Shown here: piece after piece, positions 1 to 6,620 of the stretch
How positions within the stretch are numbered: position 1 is the first letter of the stretch
Layout: every line of letters begins with the position of its first letter
DNA from: Gemmatimonadota bacterium
GTDB taxonomy: Bacteria; Gemmatimonadota; Gemmatimonadetes; Gemmatimonadales; GWC2-71-9
NCBI GenBank assembly: GCA_003221075.1
Contig: QHUF01000301.1
Span: forward strand, 1-15,970
Direction: 5' to 3'
Length of the DNA: 15,970 nt
Made by a program: the position numbers and the translations under genes
Notes under the pieces: model-generated
Seen by the model: only the letters and a program-made list of their open reading frames with translations
Told to the model about the DNA's origin: nothing
Databases searched by the model: none

Positions 1-2
1 TC

Positions 3-1241
3 AAGCGCGACGTGCTTCCGTACCCGACCGGCAACATCCATCCCCGGTTTTGGGGCTGGGTCATCGGCACGGGAACGCCGTTCGCAATGCTGGCGGATAT
101 GCTGGCCTCCGGGATGAATCCGCAGGTCGCCGAGTTCGATGACGCGCCGGCGGTGGTCGAGAACCAGGTGATCGGGTGGCTGGTCGAGCTGCTGGGACTT
201 CCCGCCGAGACGCATGGCCTGCTCGTCTCCGGCGGCTCGATGGCGAATTTCGTGGGACTCGCCGTCGCGCGAAACGCGCGCGCGGGGTTCGACGTGCGGG
301 AGCGTGGCGTGCAAGGCGGACCGAAACTCACGGTCTACGCCTCGAGCGAAACGCATTCCTCCGTGCGCAAGGCCGTCGAGCTGCTGGGGCTCGGTCACGA
401 CGCGCTGCGCTCGATCCCCGTCACGGACGACTACGCGATCGACCTGAAGGCGCTGCGCCAGACCTTGGCTGCCGACCGGGCCCAGGGTCTGCGACCGATC
501 TGCATCGTCGGGAACGCCGGGACGGTGAACACCGGCGCGACGGACGATCTGCGCGCACTCGCGGCGCTCAGCCAGGAGGAAGGGACCTGGTTCCACGTCG
601 ATGGCGCGTTCGGTGCGCTCGCGGCGCTCGTCCCTGAGCTCCGACCGCTGGTCCGAGGGCTCGAGCAAGCCGATTCGGTCGCGTTCGATCTGCACAAGTG
701 GCTGTACATGCCCTACGAGGTGGGATGCACCCTCGTGCGCGACCAGCAGGCGCATCGCGCCACGTTCAACGTGACTCCGGCCTATCTCGCGTCGTTCGAT
801 CGCGGCATCGCAGCGGGTGGATTTCCGTTCGCCGAGCGTGGGGTCCAGCTGTCACGCGGATTCCGCGCCCTGAAGGTCTGGATGTCGTTCAAGACGCACG
901 GCCTGGATGCGTTCACCCAGTTGATCCACCAAAACGTGCGCCAGGCCCACTATCTCGCAGGGCTCGTGACGAAGCATCCGCGGCTCGAGCTGCTCGCGCC
1001 GGCGCCACTCAACGTGGTGTGCTTCCGCTTTGTCGTGCCGGGCGTGGACGATGCGGCACTGAATGCGCTGAACAAGGAGATTCTGCTGCGCATTCAGGAG
1101 AGCGGGCTGGCCATTCCCTCGCAAACCGTTCTCAACGGCAAGTTTGCGCTGCGAGTTGCGATCACGAACCACCGCAGCCGGCGCGAGGACTTCGATCAGC
1201 TGGTCAGCGCTGTCGTGGAGACCGGCACGGCACTGCGCTAG
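3..1241 (+). CDS. PLP-dependent decarboxylase (group II / aromatic amino acid decarboxylase-like), 5' end missing
   Basis: Group II pyridoxal-phosphate decarboxylases remove the carboxylate from amino acids to give amines; they are cytoplasmic, usually dimeric. The frame is open from the window edge (Lys-Arg-Asp precede the GTG at 12), and the protein begins inside the conserved segment resembling HPRFWGWVIGTGTP, so the true start lies upstream. Visible marks: SGGSMANF (cofactor-phosphate loop), ETHSS with the ring-stacking His, the WFHVDGAFG stretch with the cofactor Asp, and FDLHKW, whose Lys (codon 696-698) should form the Schiff base. The C-terminal small domain (QLSRGFRALKVWMS, then RVAITNHRS) is intact. 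Substrate cannot be told from sequence. The stop codon overlaps that of the convergent MscS gene. Family assignment is firm; substrate specificity is open. Confidence 0.93.
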   Translation, partial: KRDVLPYPTGNIHPRFWGWVIGTGTPFAMLADMLASGMNPQVAEFDDAPAVVENQVIGWLVELLGLPAETHGLLVSGGSMANFVGLAVARNARAGFDVRERGVQGGPKLTVYASSETHSSVRKAVELLGLGHDALRSIPVTDDYAIDLKALRQTLAADRAQGLRPICIVGNAGTVNTGATDDLRALAALSQEEGTWFHVDGAFGALAALVPELRPLVRGLEQADSVAFDLHKWLYMPYEVGCTLVRDQQAHRATFNVTPAYLASFDRGIAAGGFPFAERGVQLSRGFRALKVWMSFKTHGLDAFTQLIHQNVRQAHYLAGLVTKHPRLELLAPAPLNVVCFRFVVPGVDDAALNALNKEILLRIQESGLAIPSQTVLNGKFALRVAITNHRSRREDFDQLVSAVVETGTALR

Positions 1242-2042
1242 CCGTCGGGCGTGCCGATGATCTTGCCTTCGATGGGATTGCTGAACGACCGGACCGTGTG
1301 ATAGGCGAGGTCGATATCCTTGGCCTTCCCGAATTCGGTGAGGATGTCGTCCCAGATCGCGGACACGGTACCGCGGCGGCGGCGCGGCTCGATCAAATAA
1401 CGGATGGTCAAAAGAATGCCGTAGGATGTCGTGCTGGTATAGACGATCGGCGTCAGCTTCCTATAGTTGATGAGAAACTGTTGTGAAGCAGCCAGCAGGT
1501 CGCGCTCCGCGTCCGCGGTCAAATGTTCAGCGTGTTTGAACGCTATCGCGGTCAGAATCTCCTTCGCTTTTGTCCAGTTGCTCTCGAACGTCACCACGAC
1601 CGGCACTTCGTTCCAGATGTACTTGAAGCCTTTGTCGTAGTTCGCGACCGGCTCGGTGAAGATCATTATGCTTGGCGATCTCGATCCGGTCACCGACTTC
1701 GAAGGGGCGCCGCCACACAATGAACGCCCACCCCGCGAGATTCGTCAGCGGATCCTTGAGCGCGATGGCGATACCGGCCGAGACGAGGCCGAGGAATGTG
1801 GCGAGCGACTTGAAGCCCTCGAGCCATTCCCGCCCGATCACCAGCACGCCGATAACGAGCGTGATGTAGGTGATCGTTTTGCGCCAGCGGTAGCGCGTCC
1901 ACGGGTCCGTGACCCGCCGGTACACCACGGCGAGGACGAGTCGCTCGATGATCCAGAGCCCCGCGATCACGATGATCGTGACCAGCAGATGCATCTGGAC
2001 CGCGGGGCTCAGCCCGATGCGGTCTCGAAGCCAGTCGCGCAC
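1238..2042 (-). pseudogene. MscS-type mechanosensitive channel, broken by an internal out-of-frame deletion
   Basis: Small-conductance mechanosensitive channels open under membrane tension to release solutes after osmotic downshock. The first part (GTG at 2042; another GTG at 2096 would overlap the divergent antiporter gene) has two hydrophobic helices, the Gly/Ala-rich pore helix (ATFLGLVSAGIAIALKDP) and the start of the beta domain, FEVGDRIEI. Family members then have about 38-40 residues (AGDVIDI..., ending HVPN) before IFTEP(V/L)ANY. Here they are absent: about 1673-1677 the sequence jumps straight to SIMIFTEPVANYDKGF in another frame. The C-terminal part (YIWNEVPVVVTFESNW to the TAG at 1238) is well preserved. 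Loss of a beta-domain segment plus a frame change should inactivate the channel, unless this is an assembly error. The good preservation of both halves suggests a recent event or an artefact. Confidence 0.82.
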
Positions 2043-2081
2043 GGTGGCCAAAGCTACGGGTCGGCCTAGTTTTAGGCCACC
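2043..2081. promoter_or_regulatory. Divergent control region with a 6-bp dyad
   Basis: Only 39 bases separate the GTG starts of the MscS gene and the antiporter gene. They hold a perfect inverted repeat, GGCCTA (2063-2068) and TAGGCC (2073-2078), around GTTT. This is the most AT-rich spot of the region and could carry overlapping -10 elements for both directions, an operator, or a small hairpin in the leaders. The dyad is seen; its role is inferred. Confidence 0.4.
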
Positions 2082-4079
2082 GTGGAACAGCTGCACATCC
2101 TTCGCGACCTCGCGGTCATCTTTGCCGGCTCGCTGCTGGTCATTCTGGTTTTTTACCGGCTCAAGCTTCCCGCCCTTCCGGGATTCATCGTCGCCGGGAT
2201 TCTGCTCGGCCCCAACGCGCTCGGACTCGTGTCGGACCCGCGCGACGTGGAGGGACTCGCGGAAGTCGGCGTGATTCTGCTGCTCTTCACGATCGGCATC
2301 GAATTCTCATTGAGCCGGCTGAAGGAGATGGGCCGCCAGATCCTCGTCGGCGGGTTCGCGCAGATGGGGTTCACCATCCTCGCGACGCTGGCAGCGGGAC
2401 TCGCGTTTCTGGGTGACTGGCACGTCGCGCTGTTTCTCGGGTTTCTGATTGCGCTGTCGAGCACGGCGATCGTGTTGAAAGTGATGACGGACAAGGGCGA
2501 GATCGACGCGCCACACGGCCGCCTCGCGACCGGGATCCTGATCTTCCAGGACCTGTGCGTGGTGCCGATTATGCTCGTGCTCCCCTTCCTCGCGGGGAAT
2601 GCGTCGGGCGGCGTGGGCGGGCTACTCCTCGCGCTGGGCAAGGCGGCGCTTGTCGTCGTCGGTGTGATTATCGCTGCTCGGACCATTGTCCCTCGGGCGC
2701 TGTCGGAGATCCTGAAAACACGCAGCCGCGAGCTGTTTCTCATCGCGGTGATCCTCATCGGGACGCTGACAGCGCTCGGCACCGCCGCGGCCGGTGCGTC
2801 GCTCGCGCTGGGCGCGTTTCTCGCAGGGTTAATCATCTCGGAATCCGATTACGGCCACCAGGCGCTCGCCGAGTTGATGCCGTTCCGCGACATCTTCATC
2901 TCGCTGTTCTTCGTCGCCGTGGGCATGCTGGTGCAGCTGGACCTCATCCGAGAGCACATCGTCCTCTCGCTCGTCGCCGTCGCCGTGATCATGGGTGGCA
3001 AGACGCTCTCCGCGGCGGTGGGGCCCGCGGTGCTGGGTTACTCCGGCCGCGTGGCGTTGCTGGCCGGTGTCGCCGTGTCGCAGATCGGGGAGTTCTCGTT
3101 TGTCCTCGCGAAAGAGGGCCGCGTCGCGGGACTCTTGCCGGACCTCCTGTACCAGCAATTCCTCGGCGTGGCGGTGATCACTATGCTCGTGACGCCGTTC
3201 CTGCTGCAGGGCGGTCCGACGATCCTCGACGCGCTCGAGAAGGTCGTCCCGCTCGACCGGCTGCTGCCCGGCTTCCGACCCCGCGGCCTCGTTCCGGTCC
3301 ACGAGCAAATCAAGGACCACGTGATTGTTGCGGGGTACGGGCTCAACGGCCGCAACCTCACAGCCGCGCTGCGCTCGATCAGCGCGCCCTACCTCATTGT
3401 CGAGCTGAACGCCCAGACCGTGCGCAAGGCGCGCTCCGAGGGAGAGCCGGCCTTCTACGGCGACGCGACGCGCGACGAGATACTCCGCGCGTTGGGCATC
3501 GACCGCGCGCGCCTCTTCGTCATCGCGATTTCGGATCCGTCGGCGACACGCCGCATGGTGCGCGTCGCGCGGGAGATCAACCCCAAGGTGTACATCATCG
3601 CGCGCACCCGATACGTCGTCGAGATCCCGGAGCTCACGCGCCTCGGCGCAAACGTCGTCATCCCGGAGGAATTCGAGACGTCGATCGAAATCTTCTCGAG
3701 GGTGTTGGCGCATTACAATGTCCCGCGCGATGAGATCGAGCGGTTGGTGAGCGAGATCCGCGCGTCTCACTACCAGGCGTTGCGGCCCGGTGCCCGCCCC
3801 CGGCTCACGCTGACCGGCGCGCTTGGCGCCATGCCGCAGATGCACATCGAGCGCATCGTGCTGAGTGCCAAGGCGCCGGCGGTGGGCCAGACGATCGCCG
3901 AGACGGCACTCCGCTCGAAAACCGGCGCGCTGATTCTGGCGGTGCGGCGTGGGGAGAGCGACCTGGCGACACCCGGCGCGGACTTCCAGCTCGACGCGGG
4001 CGATGTGCTCGTTGTGGTGGGACAGCCGCAACAGATCAAAAGCGCGAATCAGGTGTTAACGGGCGCGGTGCCCACCTAG
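2082..4079 (+). CDS. Kef/CPA2-type monovalent cation:proton antiporter with RCK (TrkA-N and TrkA-C) domains
   Basis: CPA2 antiporters exchange K+ or Na+ for protons across the inner membrane, serving pH and potassium balance. The 665-residue length is typical. Residues about 1-380 form the multi-helix Na+/H+ exchanger domain, with GIEFSLSRLKEMG, ALSSTAIVLKVM, ASLALGAFLAGLIISES and SQIGEFSFVLAKEG. Residues about 410-535 form a TrkA-N (RCK) domain: HVIVAGYGLNGRN starts at 413, with the dinucleotide-binding GxGxxG at 418-423 and a later acidic residue in LIVELN. Residues about 587-660 form a TrkA-C ligand-binding domain. The GTG at 2082 is taken because the next in-frame ATG lies deep inside the membrane domain. 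It diverges from the MscS gene, another ion/osmotic function. K+ as substrate is inferred from the family. Confidence 0.93.
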   Translation: MEQLHILRDLAVIFAGSLLVILVFYRLKLPALPGFIVAGILLGPNALGLVSDPRDVEGLAEVGVILLLFTIGIEFSLSRLKEMGRQILVGGFAQMGFTILATLAAGLAFLGDWHVALFLGFLIALSSTAIVLKVMTDKGEIDAPHGRLATGILIFQDLCVVPIMLVLPFLAGNASGGVGGLLLALGKAALVVVGVIIAARTIVPRALSEILKTRSRELFLIAVILIGTLTALGTAAAGASLALGAFLAGLIISESDYGHQALAELMPFRDIFISLFFVAVGMLVQLDLIREHIVLSLVAVAVIMGGKTLSAAVGPAVLGYSGRVALLAGVAVSQIGEFSFVLAKEGRVAGLLPDLLYQQFLGVAVITMLVTPFLLQGGPTILDALEKVVPLDRLLPGFRPRGLVPVHEQIKDHVIVAGYGLNGRNLTAALRSISAPYLIVELNAQTVRKARSEGEPAFYGDATRDEILRALGIDRARLFVIAISDPSATRRMVRVAREINPKVYIIARTRYVVEIPELTRLGANVVIPEEFETSIEIFSRVLAHYNVPRDEIERLVSEIRASHYQALRPGARPRLTLTGALGAMPQMHIERIVLSAKAPAVGQTIAETALRSKTGALILAVRRGESDLATPGADFQLDAGDVLVVVGQPQQIKSANQVLTGAVPT

Positions 4080-4114
4080 CGGCGCGCGGGCGGCGCGTTC
4101 ATGTTCCTTGCGCG

Positions 4115-4160
4115 ACCGGTGGACCGTCGAGCGCCCTACCTCTCATCCTTCCCCACCGGT
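4115..4160. promoter_or_regulatory. Spaced 8-bp inverted repeat upstream of the bor-like gene
   Basis: ACCGGTGG at 4115-4122 and CCACCGGT at 4153-4160 are perfect reverse complements separated by 30 bases. Because ACCGGT is itself palindromic, the two sites are also direct repeats of a 6-bp palindrome, as for a dimeric regulator binding twice. The second copy ends just before the ribosome-binding AGGGGG (4162-4167). Function is inferred only. Confidence 0.3.
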
Positions 4161-4173
4161 CAGGGGGTTACCC

Positions 4174-4599
4174 ATGTCTCGTGCGCTGAAGCTCCTCGCG
4201 GCAGTTGTGCTCGTCGCCCTTCCGGCGTGTTATCACGCCACGATCGAAACGGGGCTGCCTCCGAGCCCCAAGGTCATCGACAAAAGCTTCGCCTCCGGGT
4301 GGATCTACGGTCTCGTGCCGCCCAGCCCGGTTAAAGCGATGTCCGAATGCCCCAACGGCGTCTCCAAAGTAGAAACGCAGCTCAGCTTCGTGAACCAACT
4401 CGTGAACTTCTTGACGCTCGGCATCTACACGCCGATGTCGATAAAGGTGACGTGCGCTTCCAGCGGGCGCTCGGCGGTGCCAGGAACACCCGAGATCAAG
4501 GTCGGTGACGGGGCCACGTCCGAAGAGGTCATCGATGCCTTCAGCCGTGCGGCCGACTTGGCAGTTGAGAGTCACGGGCCGGTGTACGTGCGGTTCTAG
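4174..4599 (+). CDS. Bor-family outer-membrane lipoprotein
   Basis: The ATG at 4174 follows a purine-rich AGGGGG at 4162-4167 with suitable spacing and opens directly with a lipoprotein signal: charged n-region, hydrophobic core and lipobox LPAC, with the lipidated Cys at residue 19. The 141-residue protein contains FVNQLVNFLTLGIYTP followed by a TCAS stretch. This is the hallmark of lambda Bor/Iss proteins (FVNGLLGFITLGIYTP in lambda Bor, as I recall it). Known Bor proteins are small outer-membrane lipoproteins; lambda Bor contributes to serum resistance. Here there is no phage context, and an extra C-terminal tail of about 45 residues follows the Bor domain, ending AAD...ESHGPVYVRF. It may form a short unit by itself: hairpins follow the stop. 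The family match is strong; the function in this organism is unknown. Confidence 0.85.
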   Translation: MSRALKLLAAVVLVALPACYHATIETGLPPSPKVIDKSFASGWIYGLVPPSPVKAMSECPNGVSKVETQLSFVNQLVNFLTLGIYTPMSIKVTCASSGRSAVPGTPEIKVGDGATSEEVIDAFSRAADLAVESHGPVYVRF

Positions 4600-4602
4600 C
4601 AC

Positions 4603-4652
4603 CTCGACCTGGACACCAAGTCGAGAGGGCGCGTCCATACCGGCGCGCCCTC
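4603..4652 (+). terminator. Tandem hairpins after the bor-like gene
   Basis: CTCGAC (4603-4608) pairs with GTCGAG (4620-4625). Directly adjoining it, GAGGGCGCG (4625-4633) pairs with CGCGCCCTC (4644-4652) over 9 perfect bp with a 10-base loop. The two share base 4625, so they could be alternative structures. There is no real T-tract after the second stem, so termination is plausible but not of classical form. It could also serve the comM-tail side in the other direction. Confidence 0.5.
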
Positions 4653-4657
4653 GTGCG

Positions 4658-4752
4658 TTATCCCACTCCCCGCCGATCCAGACTCCGATACTGAATCGCT
4701 TCTCTCACAGGGCTTGGCTCAAGCGCCGCCGCCTCGTGGAGATCGGCGACCC
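4658..4752 (-). pseudogene. Orphan 3' tail of a second, diverged comM/yifB
   Basis: Read on the minus strand, this stretch encodes about 31 codons ending in TAA that match the extreme C-terminus of ComM. It has VADL, EA, LEP, then EAIQYRSLDRRGVG, against VADLDEA, SLEP, EAIQYRSLDRRGVA in the full gene at 7657-9192. About 25 of 31 residues agree, but many codons differ at silent positions, so it is a diverged homologue rather than a fresh copy of the neighbour. Upstream of VADL the similarity stops, within about 40 bases of the end of the zinc-ribbon gene. No start codon or ATPase part remains. The likeliest reading is a remnant of an older or transferred comM, most of which was replaced by the sequence now at 4792-5142. 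Confidence 0.8.
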
Positions 4753-4791
4753 TCCCCGGCGTCTGCTGATCGTCGACGGGCGAATCACAGA

Positions 4792-5142
4792 TCAGTAAAC
4801 ATCATCCCACGCCACTGCAAACACGCCATCACACCGCAAGCACTGGATCTCGGTCGGGTGCCCCTGCAGCGGTGTTCGATTGCAACAGCCCGGGCAGACG
4901 GCGTAACGGGAACCCCAACTCAGCGGAGTCATCACCGCGTCCGATGGGCGGGCAACCACGGACCACCGTTGGGGCCGCCGGGGCACAATCTGCAGCGAGG
5001 ACCTGGGCACACTGAAGGACCGATTGTCTACTTCGAGGATGGCTTCATCTGGAGTAAGACGAAGGACTTCGTACCACGCACCCCGCCGCACGTGGCAGTT
5101 CAGGTCGCCGCGCACACGAGCCCATTGCGGTACCTCGGGCAT
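4792..5142 (-). CDS. Hypothetical protein with C-terminal zinc ribbon
   Basis: This 116-residue protein starts at an ATG (5142) preceded by GGAGG (minus strand, 5155-5151) at 8 bases, a good ribosome-binding site that supports a real gene. Residues about 10-55 look like a small beta-barrel (RGAWYEVLRLTPDEAILEV, then SFSVPRSSLQIVP), reminiscent of SH3-like folds. Residues 83-104 carry CPGC and CLRC pairs (C83, C86, C101, C104), the layout of a zinc ribbon. There is no signal peptide or membrane segment, so a cytoplasmic nucleic-acid- or protein-binding role is possible, but none is shown. I do not recognise a family. It lies between the orphan comM tail and a possible small membrane protein gene on the same strand, 53 bases upstream. 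Confidence 0.6.
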   Translation of the reverse strand: MPEVPQWARVRGDLNCHVRRGAWYEVLRLTPDEAILEVDNRSFSVPRSSLQIVPRRPQRWSVVARPSDAVMTPLSWGSRYAVCPGCCNRTPLQGHPTEIQCLRCDGVFAVAWDDVY

Positions 5143-5195
5143 GCCTTGCGCCTCCGAAGCGCCTTCCTATACCTAGGTAGACAAGCGGGGCGCCG

Positions 5196-5294
5196 TCAAC
5201 CGCGACGACGTCCGCTCAAGGCGAGCACCGCCGCCAGCCACAAGCCGAGGGCGATGACCGCATCTTCCCACCACGCGAACGACCTGCGCCTCAT
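5196..5294 (-). CDS. Possible 32-residue single-pass membrane protein
   Basis: An ATG at 5294 (minus strand) is preceded by GGGAG at 5 bases and opens a 32-codon frame to TGA at 5196. The peptide has a basic start (MRRRSF), a WWED patch, one hydrophobic segment of about 17 residues (AVIALGLWLAAVLALSG) and a basic end (RRRG). This is a typical layout for a small inner-membrane protein, and third codon positions are mostly G/C as in neighbouring genes. It lies 53 bases upstream of the zinc-ribbon gene on the same strand, so the two could be co-transcribed. Against it: short frames with hydrophobic stretches arise by chance in GC-rich DNA. No family is recognised. Confidence 0.42.
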   Translation of the reverse strand: MRRRSFAWWEDAVIALGLWLAAVLALSGRRRG

Positions 5295-5525
5295 CAGAGC
5301 TCCCTTCGCCCTTCGTGAGGCAATTCGTGTGCCCGGAGCGTCGGCCGTGGACCGGGCTCGATGTCGTTGCTACACCGCAACGGGGCGATTCCGCGGAAGT
5401 ACATGGTGGGACCCACGCCGATAACTCGAGGCGCGAATCTGCTCACGGGAGGCGAGCCGAGCTGAAGCGCAGCCGTGACGACCGTCACTGGATAGCGTTC
5501 CGGTGCGCAATATCGTCTACAAATC

Positions 5526-6574
5526 ATGGGCGCATTCCGCCGACTTTCGCTCGTCGGTCTCACGGTCGCCGTCGCGGGTTGCGGCAACGAGGGACCGGGG
5601 ACCGGTCCCGCCGCCGCGGGCCCGTGCCGTTACCTGAGCTCGGTATCGGGACCTACAAAGGGTTCGTGGGCGGGCTGTATCCGGCAGGAGCAAACGTCGA
5701 ACCCACCGGCCACGCGGCTGCCGGGCAATCGCGTGCGAAGGCCGTCGTCCCACTCGACACGTCAGGCACGCCGAGTGCAGTCGGGAAAGTCGTGTTGTTG
5801 TCGCTCGGCATGTCGAACACGACACAGGAGTTCTGTTCCAGCGGCTCCACAGCCACGAACTGCAGCAGCTGGAGCTTCATGGGACAAGCGGCCGCGGACA
5901 CAAGCGTCAATCACACGACGCTGGCGATCGTGAACGGCGCGCGCGGCGGGCAGGACGCGCAGACGTGGGATGCGGCTACGGACGTCAACTACGACACGGT
6001 GCGGCTCAACCGGCTCGCGCCGCTCGGGCTTACCGAAAAGCAGGTACAGGTCGTGTGGGTAAAGCAGGCCGACGCCGGTCCGCAAGATTCACTGCCGTCG
6101 ACGCAGGCCGACGCGTACCAGCTCGAGTCGCGGTTGGGCAACATCGCGCGCGCGCTCAAGACGCACTATGCCAATCTCCAGACCATTTTCTATTCCAGCC
6201 GGATTTACGCGGGCTACGCCACAACGACGCTTAATCCTGAGCCGTTCGCCTACGAGTCGGGCTTCGCGGTGAAGTGGCTGATTCAGGCGCAAATCGAGCA
6301 GATGTCGAACGGCGGCACCGTCACCGATGCCCGCGCCGGCGACCTCAACTACAACACCGGTGCCGCATGGATCGCGTGGGGCCCGTATCTCTGGGCGGAC
6401 GGCCTGACACCGCGCCAGGGTGACGGCCTCGTGTGGCAGAACAGCGACTTCGTGCAGGACGGGACGCACCCGTCGCAGACCGGTCAGCAGAAGGTCGGCA
6501 CGATGCTGCTGACGTTTTTCAAGACGTCGCCATTCACCAAGTGCTGGTTCGTCGCCGGCGGAACGTGCCCCTGA
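5526..6574 (+). CDS. SGNH/GDSL-like hydrolase lipoprotein, split by a -1 frame change near 5620
   Basis: The ATG at 5526 begins a lipoprotein signal peptide ending in lipobox VAGC (Cys 19). In that frame the protein then becomes nonsense and stops at 5933. From about 5624 the -1 frame carries a coherent domain: LPELGIGTYKGFVGGLYP, LSLGMSNTTQEF with candidate nucleophile Ser (codon 5813-5815), NGARGGQDA, and near the end FVQDGTHPSQTG with a candidate Asp/His pair (codons 6458-6460 and 6467-6469). This block pattern is that of SGNH hydrolases, which act on esters or acetylated glycans; the substrate here is unknown. The domain frame stays open upstream to 5315, but that part is not protein-like. 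Either one base was lost in a CCC(C) run, or ribosomes shift at GGGCCCG (5618-5624). Without repair, the hydrolase domain would lack its signal. The exported M14 gene follows on the same strand. Confidence 0.75.
5618..5649 (+). other. Slippery-type heptamer and hairpin at the SGNH frame change
   Basis: In the signal-peptide frame the codons read G GGC CCG, an X XXY YYZ heptamer (5618-5624). A -1 slip gives GGG CCC and then GTG CCG TTA CCT, exactly the hydrolase frame. Two bases further on, CCG-T-TACC (5627-5634) can pair with GGTA-T-CGG (5642-5649) around a 7-base loop, with one T-T mismatch. The arrangement is seen; use as a programmed site is speculative, and a one-base deletion is the simpler explanation. 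Confidence 0.3.
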
Positions 6575-6580
6575 CGCCAT

Positions 6581-6607
6581 AACGGGATAAGATCATGTCA
6601 TCCCGTT
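6581..6607. promoter_or_regulatory. Intergenic 8-bp hairpin between the SGNH and M14 genes
   Basis: AACGGGAT (6581-6588) and ATCCCGTT (6600-6607) are perfect reverse complements with an 11-base loop. They sit just after the SGNH stop and just before the GGAG ribosome-binding site (6612-6615) of the M14 gene. There is no T-tract, so a leader structure, operator or mRNA-processing stem is as likely as a terminator. TAAGAT at 6587-6592 could be a -10 element for the M14 gene. Confidence 0.4.
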
Positions 6608-6620
6608 CAGCGGAGATGGC

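Noticed and set aside
2829..4031. 400-codon open frame on the minus strand across the antiporter gene
   Set aside because: Same shadow effect; the Arg/His/Asp-rich composition is typical of antisense frames in high-GC DNA.
4714..5424. 236-codon open frame on the plus strand
   Set aside because: It runs antisense to the comM tail, the zinc-ribbon gene and the small membrane frame. It has no ribosome-binding site or domain, and the Arg/Pro-rich product is not protein-like.
5294..5587. 97-codon minus-strand frame whose TGA overlaps the ATG of the small membrane protein (TGATG)
   Set aside because: The overlap looks like coupling, but the frame lies antisense to the SGNH signal-peptide region and has no domain or clear start signal.
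5315..5623. Upstream extension of the SGNH hydrolase frame back to 5315
   Set aside because: The extension is Arg/His-rich and unlike any signal peptide, whereas the other frame gives a textbook lipoprotein signal. A frame break is a better explanation than a long N-terminus.
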